Assembly: GCA_902566635.1 (NCBI GenBank)
Contig: CACFJP010000006.1
Span: 1-64,000 of the forward strand
DNA from: an uncultured Bacteroidota bacterium
GTDB taxonomy: Bacteria; Bacteroidota; Bacteroidia; Flavobacteriales; Flavobacteriaceae
DNA length: 64,000 nucleotides
Direction: 5' to 3'
Positions within the stretch are counted from its first letter, which is position 1. Each line of letters opens with the position of its first letter. Under the pieces are notes generated by a model, which was not told where the DNA came from, searched no databases, and saw only the letters and a program-made list of their open reading frames with translations. The translations under genes were made by a program, and so were the position numbers. Positions 26,887 to 38,000 of the stretch are shown here, piece by piece.

Positions 26887-27834
26887 CTATTCGGTTTGTA
26901 AATCTGATGGTTTGTATTTGACTTGTTTTTTTCCAAATAATGAAAAATGCACATATCGTTTAGGGTTGAGACGCATGTCTTCCAGAAGCAGTTGGATCTG
27001 CTTATTCGTTTGCTCGAGTGATTGGTGCAAATCGTCTTTAGTGACAAGTTGTCCAAGTGACCCCTCTCCTCTTTCAATACGATCAAGGATTTGAGATAAA
27101 TTTGACACTGCAGAACCTAAATCGTAAAAAGTAACTCCAAGATTCGCATCCTTGAGGGTAGAAGATACAACAGACAAATCGTCCGTAAGTTCAGCAAGAT
27201 TATCAATTGTTTGGTTTAATGCGCCATCCTCTGCAAGTGAGTTATCTATAGTTTCACTAATCGATCGAAAATTGGAAATTGTAGTGTTGAGGTTTGCAAT
27301 AGAAGTTTGTATCTCTAGCTGAGCGTCATTGTTAAAAACATTGTTTACAGTAATCAAAACAGAGTCAGCATGAGTGATCATACTCTCAATTTTTTCTTGT
27401 AATGGGGTTAATTTATCATTAACCAATTCAGAGAGGCCTGGGGCAATTAGGCCTTGCAAAGTGTCTCCTGATATTGCACGATCAGCACCATCAAAACTAG
27501 GATCAACAGCCAAAGATTTTCCGCCCAGCAAACCGGCTTCGTAGATTTTTGCCAAACTGTTTTTCGAAAATTCATACTTTTTTTCTACACGAAAACGAAC
27601 AACAATTCGCTGATTGTCAGAGAGTAAAGAGACTTCATCAATTGTACCAACTTGAAATCCTTGAATGGTTACAGCAGTTCCTGGCACAAGACCCTCAGCG
27701 TTGTCATAGACAGCATAAAAGATATTGTCACGCACAAACACATCATTTGATTTTAAGTAATTAAAACCAACAAAAAACAAAGAAAAGCCAGCGATGGCAA
27801 AAATGGCTGTTTTGATTTCTTTTGACAAATTCAC
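26887..27834 (-). CDS. MlaD/MCE-family lipid-transport protein
   Basis: A 315-residue protein with a short N-terminal transmembrane anchor ('KTAIFAIAGFSLFFVGFNYL', 8-27) and an MCE domain directly after it. The hallmarks are 'YAVYDNAEGLVPGTAVTIQGFQVGTIDEV' (about 41-69) and 'ARIYEAGLLGGKSL'-like sequence. The rest is helical and coiled-coil-like with repeats such as 'LNTTISNFRSISETIDNSL', the usual C-terminus of Bacteroidota MlaD homologues. The family forms periplasmic tunnels that move lipids between the membranes. The gene is 12 bases upstream of the Fe-S operon and 57 bases downstream of the amidase. No MlaE or MlaF genes are nearby. Confidence 0.88.
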   Translation of the reverse strand: MNLSKEIKTAIFAIAGFSLFFVGFNYLKSNDVFVRDNIFYAVYDNAEGLVPGTAVTIQGFQVGTIDEVSLLSDNQRIVVRFRVEKKYEFSKNSLAKIYEAGLLGGKSLAVDPSFDGADRAISGDTLQGLIAPGLSELVNDKLTPLQEKIESMITHADSVLITVNNVFNNDAQLEIQTSIANLNTTISNFRSISETIDNSLAEDGALNQTIDNLAELTDDLSVVSSTLKDANLGVTFYDLGSAVSNLSQILDRIERGEGSLGQLVTKDDLHQSLEQTNKQIQLLLEDMRLNPKRYVHFSLFGKKQVKYKPSDLQTE

Positions 27835-27890
27835 GCTTCAATTCTTATGCCATAAAAATACGCATATAATTTAGGGTACAAAATATGGGT

Positions 27891-28979
27891 TCAATTTCTT
27901 TTCAACGCATTGTTAAGAGGAACAATTTCCTCTCCCTCAAAGGCAACAACAAAACTACCATTGTATCCTTTTTCTATTGCACGTTTTTGAAGATTTTTTG
28001 CTTGTTCATAACTGCTCGCATTACCCATAAAATATTTGTATAAACTGCCAGTTTTTACTCGTTTGATGGGAGACAATCCTTTAAAGTTAATTGACTTTGG
28101 TTCTACCGCTGTTTTGCTAGCCGAAATTTGCACTCTAAAAACATAGTCGGATGTTGTGCTTTCTTCGGCTGAATCTACACTGTTATCTTCGAAAACAACA
28201 TCCTCTTGCAAATCCGATTGAAGTTGATTTTTATAAGTGATAATTGCCTTTGCAATGGCTTCACTCATTTCAGTTTGACCTCTCTTTGAGTTGAGATATG
28301 CGCCTTCAATCTTGTTTGTCAAAAAACCAAGTTCAACCAATACACTAGGCATATATGTATTTCGCAAAACCAAAAACCCTGCTTGCTTAACTGTTCTATT
28401 TTTCCGCTTTAAGTTTCGAACAAAACTCTGCTGTATGGTATTGGCCGCTTGAATACTTTGATCCAAATAGGTTTCTTGCATCAGCACTAAGCTTATGACA
28501 GATTCTGGGTTGTTAGGGTCAAAACCATCATAATTTTTTTCGTAGTCCTCTTCGAGAAAAATAACAGAGTTTTCTTTCTGCGCAATTCTAAAATTTCGAT
28601 CATTTTCATGAAGACCCAACACAAAAGTTCCTGCCCCATAGGCATTGGAGGTATGCGCATCACAATGGATAGAGACAAACAAATCTGCTTTTGCAGTATT
28701 GGCAATATCTGCACGTTTATTCAATGGAATAAATACATCACTTTTTCTAGTGTAAATGATGTTGATATCAGATTTTTTTTTCAGAATGGCACCGATTTTG
28801 AGTGTAACGTTTAAAGCAATATGCTTTTCGTAGTACTGATTTCCACGGTTTCCCGAATCTTTACCACCGTGGCCAGCATCGAGTACGACAGTAAAAGTAT
28901 CATTGCTTTTTGATTCCTGTGCATACAAGCAAGTTATCGATAGAATCAAGAGGATAAAAACGATAGAAATATGACGCAT
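27891..28979 (-). CDS. N-acetylmuramoyl-L-alanine amidase with C-terminal SPOR-like region
   Basis: The ATG at 28979 (MRHISIVFILLILSITCLYAQ) begins a signal peptide, so I reject the ORF-track start at 29051. The amidase_3 domain is clear: the zinc-binding 'VVLDAGHGGKDSGN' (His), the glutamate in 'YEKHIALNV', 'DLFVSIHCDAH' (second His) and the end 'PSVLVELGFLTNKIEG'. The last 80 residues ('DYVFRVQISASKTAVEPKS ... SSYEQAKNLQKRAIEKGY') look like a SPOR domain, which binds denuded peptidoglycan at the division site. The enzyme cleaves the amide between MurNAc and the stem peptide for daughter-cell separation. It is divergent from lptD, with overlapping 5' ends if the long lptD start is used. Confidence 0.92.
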   Translation of the reverse strand: MRHISIVFILLILSITCLYAQESKSNDTFTVVLDAGHGGKDSGNRGNQYYEKHIALNVTLKIGAILKKKSDINIIYTRKSDVFIPLNKRADIANTAKADLFVSIHCDAHTSNAYGAGTFVLGLHENDRNFRIAQKENSVIFLEEDYEKNYDGFDPNNPESVISLVLMQETYLDQSIQAANTIQQSFVRNLKRKNRTVKQAGFLVLRNTYMPSVLVELGFLTNKIEGAYLNSKRGQTEMSEAIAKAIITYKNQLQSDLQEDVVFEDNSVDSAEESTTSDYVFRVQISASKTAVEPKSINFKGLSPIKRVKTGSLYKYFMGNASSYEQAKNLQKRAIEKGYNGSFVVAFEGEEIVPLNNALKRN

Positions 28980-29027
28980 CCTTCCCAAAAAAATAGTCGT
29001 ATTTTTGAATTCTACAAAAAGGGGCTT

Positions 29028-31652
29028 TTGACAAAAGTAAGACATATTCATTCATTTCAGCTCTTTCCCACATTGACAGTCGTATTATTGTCTTTTTTTT
29101 GTGCATCTGGACAGGAGCAGTCTCTCACAAAAACAGAAAAAGACTCTATTGCAACAAACGACACCATCCCTCAAAATAAAGCAATGCTGTTGGACCAAAT
29201 TAAACGGAATGCACTAGGAACCATTACGATTAATCGAGCAAAAAAGACCATGACGCTCTATGATGAAGCAGAGCTTTATTATCAAAACATAGAGTTGAAG
29301 GCAGGACAAATCGATTTGGATTACAACACCAATATTGTTTTTGCTAGGCCAATCATCGATAGCACTGGTCAGTATATTCAATATCCATCATTCAAACAAG
29401 GTAGTGATGAGGTTTTTCCAGATTCACTAAAATTTAATTTTAATAATAAAAAGGCTGTGATATGGAATTCTAAAAGTCAGCAGCAAGGGATGAATGTTTT
29501 GGCAGAGACCACAAAAAAGGAAAATGACTCGGTCTATTACATCAAAAATGCACGTATTACAACCTCGGAGGATGTAGAAAATCCAGATTATTTTGTTCGC
29601 ATTCGCAAAGGGAAGTTTGTACCACAAAAAAAAATTATTGCCAGCGGAAACCAGCTTTATATTGCTGATGTACCCACCCCTGTTTTTTTACCATTTGCCT
29701 ATTTTCCAATGACGAAAGACAGAGAAAGTGGTGTTATTTTTCCGACCATAGGCGAAAACTTTAAGCGAGGATATTTTATGCAAAATGGAGGTTATTACAT
29801 TGCAGCAAGCGATTATTTTGACATGGCATTATTGGGTGATTATTACACCAATGGCAGCTATGGTTTTCGTGTCGAGTCGAACTACAATGTCAAATATAAA
29901 TTTAGGGGAAATCTCTCGTTTCGTTTTGAAAATCTGATTAGTGGAGAAAGAGGATTTCCAGGCTATAGCAAAAGTAATATATACAACCTTCGATGGTCCC
30001 ATAGTAAAGATTCTAAATCCAATCCAAACAGTCGATTTTCAGCGTCTGTAAACCTGGGAAGTAGCACCTATTTTAGAGAATCCCTAAATCAAATCAACAC
30101 TGGAAATTTTTTGAATAATACCTTATCATCATCTGTTTCCTATGCAAGAACTTTTCCGAAATATCCCTCTGTAAATCTTTCACTTTCAGCATCTCATAGC
30201 CAGAACACAAGAACTCAAACAATAAACATGACACTGCCAACTTTTCAAGCGAATATGGAACGAATTTATCCTTTCGCAAAACGTACTGGGTCAAAGAAAG
30301 GTATCATTCAGAACATCAATTTTCAATACAGTGTTAGAGGGGAGAATCGGTTGGAAATGAAGGATGAAGAATTTTTAGCACCTGGGATGTTTGATAATGC
30401 AAAATCAGGTTTTAAACATCAAATCCCAATCAATACATCGTTCAAAGTGGCAAAACACTTTAACTTTTCTGTTGGGGGAAACTATGAAGACACTTGGGTA
30501 TTCGAAACAATTAAGAAAAATGACTATGATCCAAAGCTCGAAAGTGTTGCTGCGCAAGATACGATTCGAGGGTTTGATCGATTCAACAAATACAATTATA
30601 GTGCGGGGGTGAGTACAACTCTTTATGGGATATTTGATTTTAAGGAAGACTCAAAAATCAAGTCTATACGTCACGTTATCAATGCAAATGTCAGTTACAA
30701 CGATTCGCCTAGTTTTGAAAAATACTATGATGAATATATCATCGATGCCAATGGAAATACTCGTGATTACACACGTTTTGAAACGAGTTTGTATGGGCAA
30801 CCTGGAATAAATAAATCTAGGTCAATGAATTTTGCTTTGCGAAACACGATTGAAGCAAAAGTAAGAGACCCTGATACTTTAGCAACAGAACCCAAAAAGA
30901 TTAAAATTTTAAACAATCTAAATTTTTCTACTAGTTTTAACTTTGAGGCAGATTCACTTCGTTGGAGTCCAGTTAGAATGTCAACAGTCATACCCCTTTT
31001 AGACAACAAGCTAAATATTAATTTGGGAGCGACTTTTGACCCTTATGGTATCGATGATAATGGAAGTAGAATCAACACCCTAAACATCAATAATGGAGGG
31101 GGTATGTTTCGAATGACCAGCGCAAACATGAATTGGGGATATAAATTTTCAAGTGATTCCAAGTCAAAAGACGATTCTTCCTCAAATAATGACTCGAGTA
31201 ACAATAATGATTTGTTTGGTGGAAGTCAAGATTTCAGCGACCGTAGGTTTACAGCAGAAAAAAGTAGCACGCAGGTAAATGGCCAAGATGATGAAGAGCA
31301 AAACTCATTTTATCGCACAAAAATACCATGGAGCTTCAATCTTAGGCACAGCTTGACCTATTCAAATGCAAAGAAAAACCGCGACATTTCAAACAATTCT
31401 CTAATGGTCTCTGGATCAGTTGGGCTGACACCCAAGTGGGATGTGGGGGTTTCAACTGGTTATGACTTTAAAAATAAAGGAATTACTTATACCAACTTTC
31501 GAATTGAAAGAGACTTGGATAGTTGGGTCATGAACTTGGCCTGGACACCATTCGGAAATCGACAGTCATGGTACTTTTTTATTGGTGTTAGAAGTGGGTT
31601 TTTAAGTGATTTAAAATATGAGAAGCGAAGAGAACCAGATAGAAAATTATAA
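29028..31652 (+). CDS. lptD: LPS-assembly protein LptD-like outer-membrane protein
   Basis: A protein of about 875-893 residues. The track starts at ATG 28971, which gives an unusual hydrophilic extension and overlaps the amidase start. A TTG at 29028 gives 'LTKVRHIHSFQLFPTLTVVLLSFFCASGQ', a more normal signal peptide, so I give 29028 with doubt. The N-terminal OstA/LptA-like beta-jellyroll follows ('RAKKTMTLYDEAELYYQNIELKAGQIDLDY', about 80-110), with 'IASGNQLYIADVPTPVFLPFAYFPM'. The rest is a large barrel ending in 'YFFIGVRSGFLSDLKYEKRREPDRKL'. A low-complexity Ser/Asn/Asp stretch ('SKDDSSSNNDSSNNND') sits near residue 740. It inserts LPS into the outer leaflet. Confidence 0.85.
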   Translation: MTKVRHIHSFQLFPTLTVVLLSFFCASGQEQSLTKTEKDSIATNDTIPQNKAMLLDQIKRNALGTITINRAKKTMTLYDEAELYYQNIELKAGQIDLDYNTNIVFARPIIDSTGQYIQYPSFKQGSDEVFPDSLKFNFNNKKAVIWNSKSQQQGMNVLAETTKKENDSVYYIKNARITTSEDVENPDYFVRIRKGKFVPQKKIIASGNQLYIADVPTPVFLPFAYFPMTKDRESGVIFPTIGENFKRGYFMQNGGYYIAASDYFDMALLGDYYTNGSYGFRVESNYNVKYKFRGNLSFRFENLISGERGFPGYSKSNIYNLRWSHSKDSKSNPNSRFSASVNLGSSTYFRESLNQINTGNFLNNTLSSSVSYARTFPKYPSVNLSLSASHSQNTRTQTINMTLPTFQANMERIYPFAKRTGSKKGIIQNINFQYSVRGENRLEMKDEEFLAPGMFDNAKSGFKHQIPINTSFKVAKHFNFSVGGNYEDTWVFETIKKNDYDPKLESVAAQDTIRGFDRFNKYNYSAGVSTTLYGIFDFKEDSKIKSIRHVINANVSYNDSPSFEKYYDEYIIDANGNTRDYTRFETSLYGQPGINKSRSMNFALRNTIEAKVRDPDTLATEPKKIKILNNLNFSTSFNFEADSLRWSPVRMSTVIPLLDNKLNINLGATFDPYGIDDNGSRINTLNINNGGGMFRMTSANMNWGYKFSSDSKSKDDSSSNNDSSNNNDLFGGSQDFSDRRFTAEKSSTQVNGQDDEEQNSFYRTKIPWSFNLRHSLTYSNAKKNRDISNNSLMVSGSVGLTPKWDVGVSTGYDFKNKGITYTNFRIERDLDSWVMNLAWTPFGNRQSWYFFIGVRSGFLSDLKYEKRREPDRKL

Positions 31653-31661
31653 TAAATAGAT

Positions 31662-32042
31662 ATGAAAAAAGTGATTAAAACAACAGAAGCACCTTCACCA
31701 ATAGGTCCATATAATCAAGCCATTTTGGTTGACAACACACTTTATGCAAGTGGACAGATTGCACTGGATCCAAAAACGATGGAGCTAGTCAATGAGAACA
31801 TTCAAGTAGAAACTACCCAAGTGATGAAAAACTTATCAGAAGTACTTAAAACAGCAGGGATGGCGTTTGCCAATGTTGTAAAAACAACCATTTATCTAGC
31901 AGACATGGGAGATTTCTCCCTAGTAAACGAAGTATATGGAGGTTATTTTAACGATGATGATGCGCCAGCAAGGGAGACCGTTCAAGTCGCACAGTTGCCC
32001 AAAAATGTTCGCGTCGAGATATCTGTGATTGCGATCCTTTAG
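31662..32042 (+). CDS. ridA: RidA family enamine/imine deaminase
   Basis: A 126-residue member of the RidA/YjgF family, which hydrolyses reactive enamine/imine intermediates released by PLP enzymes. The family signature is complete: 'APSPIGPYNQAILVDNTLYASGQIALDP' at the N-terminus, the arginine in 'APARETVQVAQLPKNVRVEISVIAIL' at the C-terminus, and 'VVKTTIYLADMGDF' in the middle. It lies nine bases after lptD, so the two are probably co-transcribed. Its stop overlaps the convergent kinase stop by four bases. Confidence 0.95.
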   Translation: MKKVIKTTEAPSPIGPYNQAILVDNTLYASGQIALDPKTMELVNENIQVETTQVMKNLSEVLKTAGMAFANVVKTTIYLADMGDFSLVNEVYGGYFNDDDAPARETVQVAQLPKNVRVEISVIAIL

Positions 32043-32890
32043 CTTTCGGATTTATGATAGGAAACAAGTCCTTCGATAGGTTTTTTCAAAATCCTACCCA
32101 TTTTTAAGCCACGAGAAATAAGCTGTGACTCAAGTTCTGTATTCAAATAATAAGCGATTGAACCTATAAAATGAATAGGTAACTCTTTTGCATTATCGAA
32201 TTGTAAAATTTGATTATCAATAAACAATCCTAACCCTTTATTGATAAGAGCATGAGCGTATGGTTCATTTTTGTTGACAATCAAAAACCTGGCAAATGTT
32301 GCCAGATAAGTGTTGGGGTTTGCTTTTTTGTAGAGGTTGGTTTTGATTTCCTCTGCTCCCAAATCAAATTCTTCCGCAAATAATTTGGCTAAAGGTTTGG
32401 GAATTTTGTTAAAATAATAATCCCTGAGCAACTGTCTTCCAAAATAATTGCCGCTTGCGTCATCCATTAAGATATAACCTAGCGATGTGATTTTTTGATG
32501 AACAGTCTCACCATCAAAAAAACTACAATTAGAACCTGTGCCAAGAATACAAACGATACTTGAATCCCCTTGGTCAGTGATTGCATAAACAGCAGCAAAG
32601 GTATCTTCCTTGACAGAAATAGATGCGTTTTGAAAGATACTTTTTAAAACATCTCCCATCAATTTTCGCGGTGGCTCTGTACCACAACCGGCGCCATAAA
32701 AGTAGATGGAGTCAATCTCTTTTCTAACGCGATATAAATCGTAATTATTTATGATTCGCTCTTCAATGATTGCTTCTGTCAGCACCTGAGGATTTAAGCC
32801 AAGGGTATGCGTCTCTAGCAAAATATTGTTTGAATCATCAATAGCGATCCAATCGGTTTTTGTTGACCCACTATCAATAATAAGTTTCAT
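32039..32890 (-). CDS. BadF/BadG-type ATPase, N-acetylglucosamine kinase-like
   Basis: A 283-residue ASKHA-fold protein. The phosphate-1 motif is 'LIIDSGSTKTDWIAIDD' (3-19), phosphate-2 is 'SIVCILGTGSNCSFFDG' (about 110-126), and 'LGYILMDDASGNYFGRQLLRDY' follows at about 137-158. These match the BadF/BadG/BcrA/BcrD group, which includes mammalian GlcNAc kinase and is common in Bacteroidota, where it is expected to recycle amino sugars from peptidoglycan. It sits 14 bases downstream of gap and 1.1 kb from pfkA, so the minus-strand run pfkA-gap-kinase may be a glycolytic unit. Confidence 0.8.
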   Translation of the reverse strand: MKLIIDSGSTKTDWIAIDDSNNILLETHTLGLNPQVLTEAIIEERIINNYDLYRVRKEIDSIYFYGAGCGTEPPRKLMGDVLKSIFQNASISVKEDTFAAVYAITDQGDSSIVCILGTGSNCSFFDGETVHQKITSLGYILMDDASGNYFGRQLLRDYYFNKIPKPLAKLFAEEFDLGAEEIKTNLYKKANPNTYLATFARFLIVNKNEPYAHALINKGLGLFIDNQILQFDNAKELPIHFIGSIAYYLNTELESQLISRGLKMGRILKKPIEGLVSYHKSES

Positions 32891-32904
32891 AGATTGAGAT
32901 TAGA

Positions 32905-33921
<1,017 letters not shown>

Positions 33922-33934
33922 TTAATTAATAAAT

Positions 33935-34921
33935 TTAAAGTGTCATAATGTCTGAAACTCTGATGAGTTCACGTTTGATTTCTGATTTTCCTTTGATGGC
34001 TTTGTTGAGTGGAGTTAAGATAATTTCCCCATTTTGAATACCTACCATCTGGCCACTCACACCATCGATTATACACTCGACAGCTTTGAGACCCATGCGA
34101 CTTGCCAAAACCCGATCAAAACAAGATGGTATACCACCCCGCTGAATATGACCTAATACAGAAACTCTAACCTCATAGTCAGGCATATTCTGTTCAACGT
34201 GTTCTGCAAGTTCAAATACATTTTTACCAATCTTATCACCCTCTGCAACAACGACAATGCTTGAGGATTTTCCTGATTTTTTACTCCTCTTCAATGACTC
34301 TAATAAGCGATCAAGACCAAGGTTTTCTTCAGGGATTAAGATTTCCTCTGCGCCAGCTCCTATCCCAACATTTAAAGCAATATGACCTGCATCTCGTCCC
34401 ATGACCTCAACAAAAAACAATCGATTGTGTGAAATCGCTGTATCTCTGATTTTGTCAATCGCCTCAACAACTGTATTCAGAGCTGTATCATAGCCTATGG
34501 TATGGGAGGTGCCATAGATGTCATTGTCAATTGTTCCTGGGACACCAATGACTGGAATCTTGTGCTCTTGTTCAAAAAACATTCCTCCAGTAAAGCTACC
34601 ATCACCTCCAATGACGATCAAAGCATCTACGTTGTGCTTTTTGAGGTTTTCATAAGCTTTTTGCCTACCCTTTTTGTCATGAAAATCTAGTGATCTAGCA
34701 GATTTAAGTTTTGTGCCACCCTTGTTAATGATGTTGTTTACACTTCTTGGGTTTAATGGGCGAATATCACCTTCAATCAAGCCTTGGTATCCACGATATA
34801 CACCAGAGCATTCTAGATTGAAGTGAGAGCAGCTGCGAACAACAGATCGTATCGCAGCGTTCATTCCCGGAGCATCTCCCCCAGAAGTCAGTACAGCAAT
34901 ATGTTTAGGCTTTACAGGCAT
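33935..34921 (-). CDS. pfkA: ATP-dependent 6-phosphofructokinase
   Basis: A 328-residue PfkA, converting fructose-6-phosphate and ATP to fructose-1,6-bisphosphate. It shows 'IAVLTSGGDAPGMNAAIR' (8-25), the ATP-binding 'GGDGSFTGG' (about 104-112), 'PGTIDNDIYGTSHTIGYDTAL' with the catalytic aspartate (about 128-148) and 'FVEVMGRDAGHIAL' (about 170-183). The GGDGS glycine indicates an ATP- rather than pyrophosphate-using type. It probably heads the pfkA-gap transcript. The 100 bases upstream, shared with the 3' end of the TamB gene, are AT-rich. Confidence 0.97.
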   Translation of the reverse strand: MPVKPKHIAVLTSGGDAPGMNAAIRSVVRSCSHFNLECSGVYRGYQGLIEGDIRPLNPRSVNNIINKGGTKLKSARSLDFHDKKGRQKAYENLKKHNVDALIVIGGDGSFTGGMFFEQEHKIPVIGVPGTIDNDIYGTSHTIGYDTALNTVVEAIDKIRDTAISHNRLFFVEVMGRDAGHIALNVGIGAGAEEILIPEENLGLDRLLESLKRSKKSGKSSSIVVVAEGDKIGKNVFELAEHVEQNMPDYEVRVSVLGHIQRGGIPSCFDRVLASRMGLKAVECIIDGVSGQMVGIQNGEIILTPLNKAIKGKSEIKRELIRVSDIMTL

Positions 34922-35031
34922 TATAGAATGGCGAAATTACAAACTATATTTCTGAAATCATTGATATTATTAGAAATTGAAGATTAAAAAATTAAAGTGC
35001 TGAAAATCGTATTTAAAATCAACATTTTTCA

Positions 35032-38000
35032 TTAAATCGTGTTCTTTTTTACAATCTTCTTAATCAAAGATTTAAAATCATCGAATTCTACCTGGTATGA
35101 TAGACCAACGCCCTGCGTATATCCTAACTCATCCCCAAAGTATTGAAATTCATTTTCTCTGTTGAAGATACGTGCACGAAGCGCACCATCTTTACTCAAT
35201 AAAAACTCGATCGTAACATCCCCAACAATGATTGTTTCTTCAACACCCCCAAATGGAACGCCGAGTTTGCCATTGATCAGTAAACGATCTGATACTTTGG
35301 TAACCAATGTCAAACCCAGTCGATCGCGTGTTCTTGCGATTGATTCGGAGTTACGATCACCTTGCAAATAATTTAGTCCAAGTTTAAGTTTCTCCTCATC
35401 TCCAGAAAATATAGATTCAAAAACGCCTGATGCTTTTTGAAAAAGGTTATTCGTTAATGCTTGTGCTGTTATGGCTGAAAGTGATAAATCGCTGATAAAA
35501 ACGCCTTGCGACAACAAGGATATGGCTTGGATTTGCCTGCGCTCTTCATCATCGAGTTTATAGGCAAGGTCGTTTCGAACATTTGCAGATGTATTTGGGA
35601 AATCGATCGTAAAGCTAGGTGCTTCAAGTTGCATTATACTACCGGTTAAATTAATTTTTACATCCGTTGGGATTTTTCTATTCAGTCCTGGATTTTCCAG
35701 CAAAATAGCTGGGTTTGCACCACCAGGCACTTCATAAATGGCTTGTAAATTCAATTGAGCATCCAGTGGATTACCATTCCATAATATAGTTCCTCCTGGC
35801 TCAAGTCGAAATTCTTTTTCTAAGATGCCAAAATTTTTGAATTGATAGATTCCGTTTAAAGCAATAAAATCCCCAAACACGTTAAAATTTCCATCAGTGT
35901 TTATTTCCATCAGAATACTTCCAACACCGGAGCCTCGAAGTGTACTTCCCGTGTCGCTGTCAAATAAAAGCTCTAATTCGGCATCTTGTGTAATTGACAA
36001 ATCAAAATTAAGTGTCAAACCCTTTATCAAACTGGGAGAACTTGTTTCATTGTTATCATTTTGAGTTGCTTTTTTATCAACAAATTTTAGATATGAAACA
36101 TCCTCAATACTGCCTCTGTTATCAACTGCAATAACAATGTTTGTTCCCTCTGCCGAGCTGCCATCAAGGTCAAAAGTCAGAGATTGGGATGGTCCATGAA
36201 TACGCGCATTTCCATTGAAAAACGCCTTCCCATAATAGTTATTATCATAACTATCGTCTGTGTCGAGAATGAGAAAGTTTGGACTTGTAAAATTCATGTC
36301 CAAGTTGAAAAACTTGAAGTTTTGATGAAGAACTGTTCCGTCAAAAGAAGCCGAGGTCGAATTAATTCTATCGATCAATGTCGTTTGCTCAAACGTAAAA
36401 GATGTTGGATTTACCTTTACCCTCGACCCAACTACAAGACTATATCCTACATTTAAGTAAGGAACAGAAAATTCAAACCCATCCAAAAACAACTCCCCTT
36501 GCAACATCGGCTGACTCCATTTGCCATCAATGGAGATAGAGCCGTCAACCTGTCCCAGTATATCTGTCATTGCATTTCCAATCAACTGATCGAGGATAGC
36601 TGCTGGAAACGACTGAAAAGTGGCATTTAGGTTAAGGTTATTCTCACTTTCAGAGGAAATCAGACCCTCTACTGAGCTTGTCATAAATCCATCATCGATA
36701 GTGTTGAACGATAATTGATATGCGTCTTGTTCTTCATTAGAGCTCAGCGAAACAAGTGCATCTCCCAACATTACGTTGTTGAATGTCATAGAGTCAATTT
36801 TCACATCGGCCTCTCCTCCAAACTTATCGTTATCAAAAGTAATATCCAAAGTCCCGTTAGTTATTCCACTGATACTTCTCTTTGGTTTTGGTAAAATAAA
36901 GTCAGAGAGATTTATATTTTCAAAAAGTATATTTAATCGTTGTGATGCTTGTTGATAAAATGAAAAATGAAGTGCTGATTCATTATTTGAAAAAACAGTT
37001 GAGCCAATCTCAAAACCCTGTTTTGTTAACAGTAATTTACTCGTTCTGGTATCGAGGTGATTGATCTTCCATTGCTTTGACTGAAAAGCAATTGTTGATG
37101 GTTGTATGCCAAACTCTAACTCTTGCTTTTCATTGAGTGTAGCAAAAAAATTCAACTCGCTACTAAATGAATTGTTTTCAAATTCCGCTCTAAAGTGCAG
37201 TTTGTCATCAAATACCGAATTGATCAACCAGAACTGTTCCAAGTTAAAGTTTTCTCCGTTGACCTGACTAATTTGAAGGTTGGTTTTGTAAAAAGGATTG
37301 ACATTGTCTATTGTAAAACGAACTTCTGAAAAGTAGTTGTTCTTAAAACGAATTTTAGGTATATCGATCTGAAAAAATGTATAATTCGGGTCAGCGGTGA
37401 GCTTGCCACGGAAAAAAGAATCATCAGGGATTGTAATTTGTTCTAGAAAAGCGCCGGAAAACTTCTCTTTTAAGTTGATGTTAAAATTCATAAAAGAGGA
37501 TTGATCTACTTCGATTGACTGATAATTGGAAAAATAACTTCCAAAAGAATTGCGAAGCATTTTTTCCACATCCAACAATTCAAATCTGCCATAAATCAAA
37601 CCACTTATAAAATCAATGGATTGAAAATTAAAAAAGCGTAAATCTTTATTCACTCTTGACTGAATTGTAAAGTCTTTAAACGAATATAGCTGATCATCAA
37701 CATTGATTTGTACAGAATTTGCCTTGATATCGCCAATGAATTCATTTAGTTGATTTCCAAGATTTACAATTTCAAAGTTTCCAGAAAAATCTCTTTCCTT
37801 TTTAAAAGTAGAAGGGAAAATGCTTTTGAGTTTTAGCTGATTCACATCTGCAAATACTGACAATTTATGAAGGGAGTCATTTGCATTAAACTCACCCTCC
37901 ATCTGTATTTTTGCTTCACTATCTCTTATATCAACAGAGCCAAGAATTTGTCCATTTTTTGCATCGAGGTTTACTGCAATAGTATCAAGTTTGATGTCTT

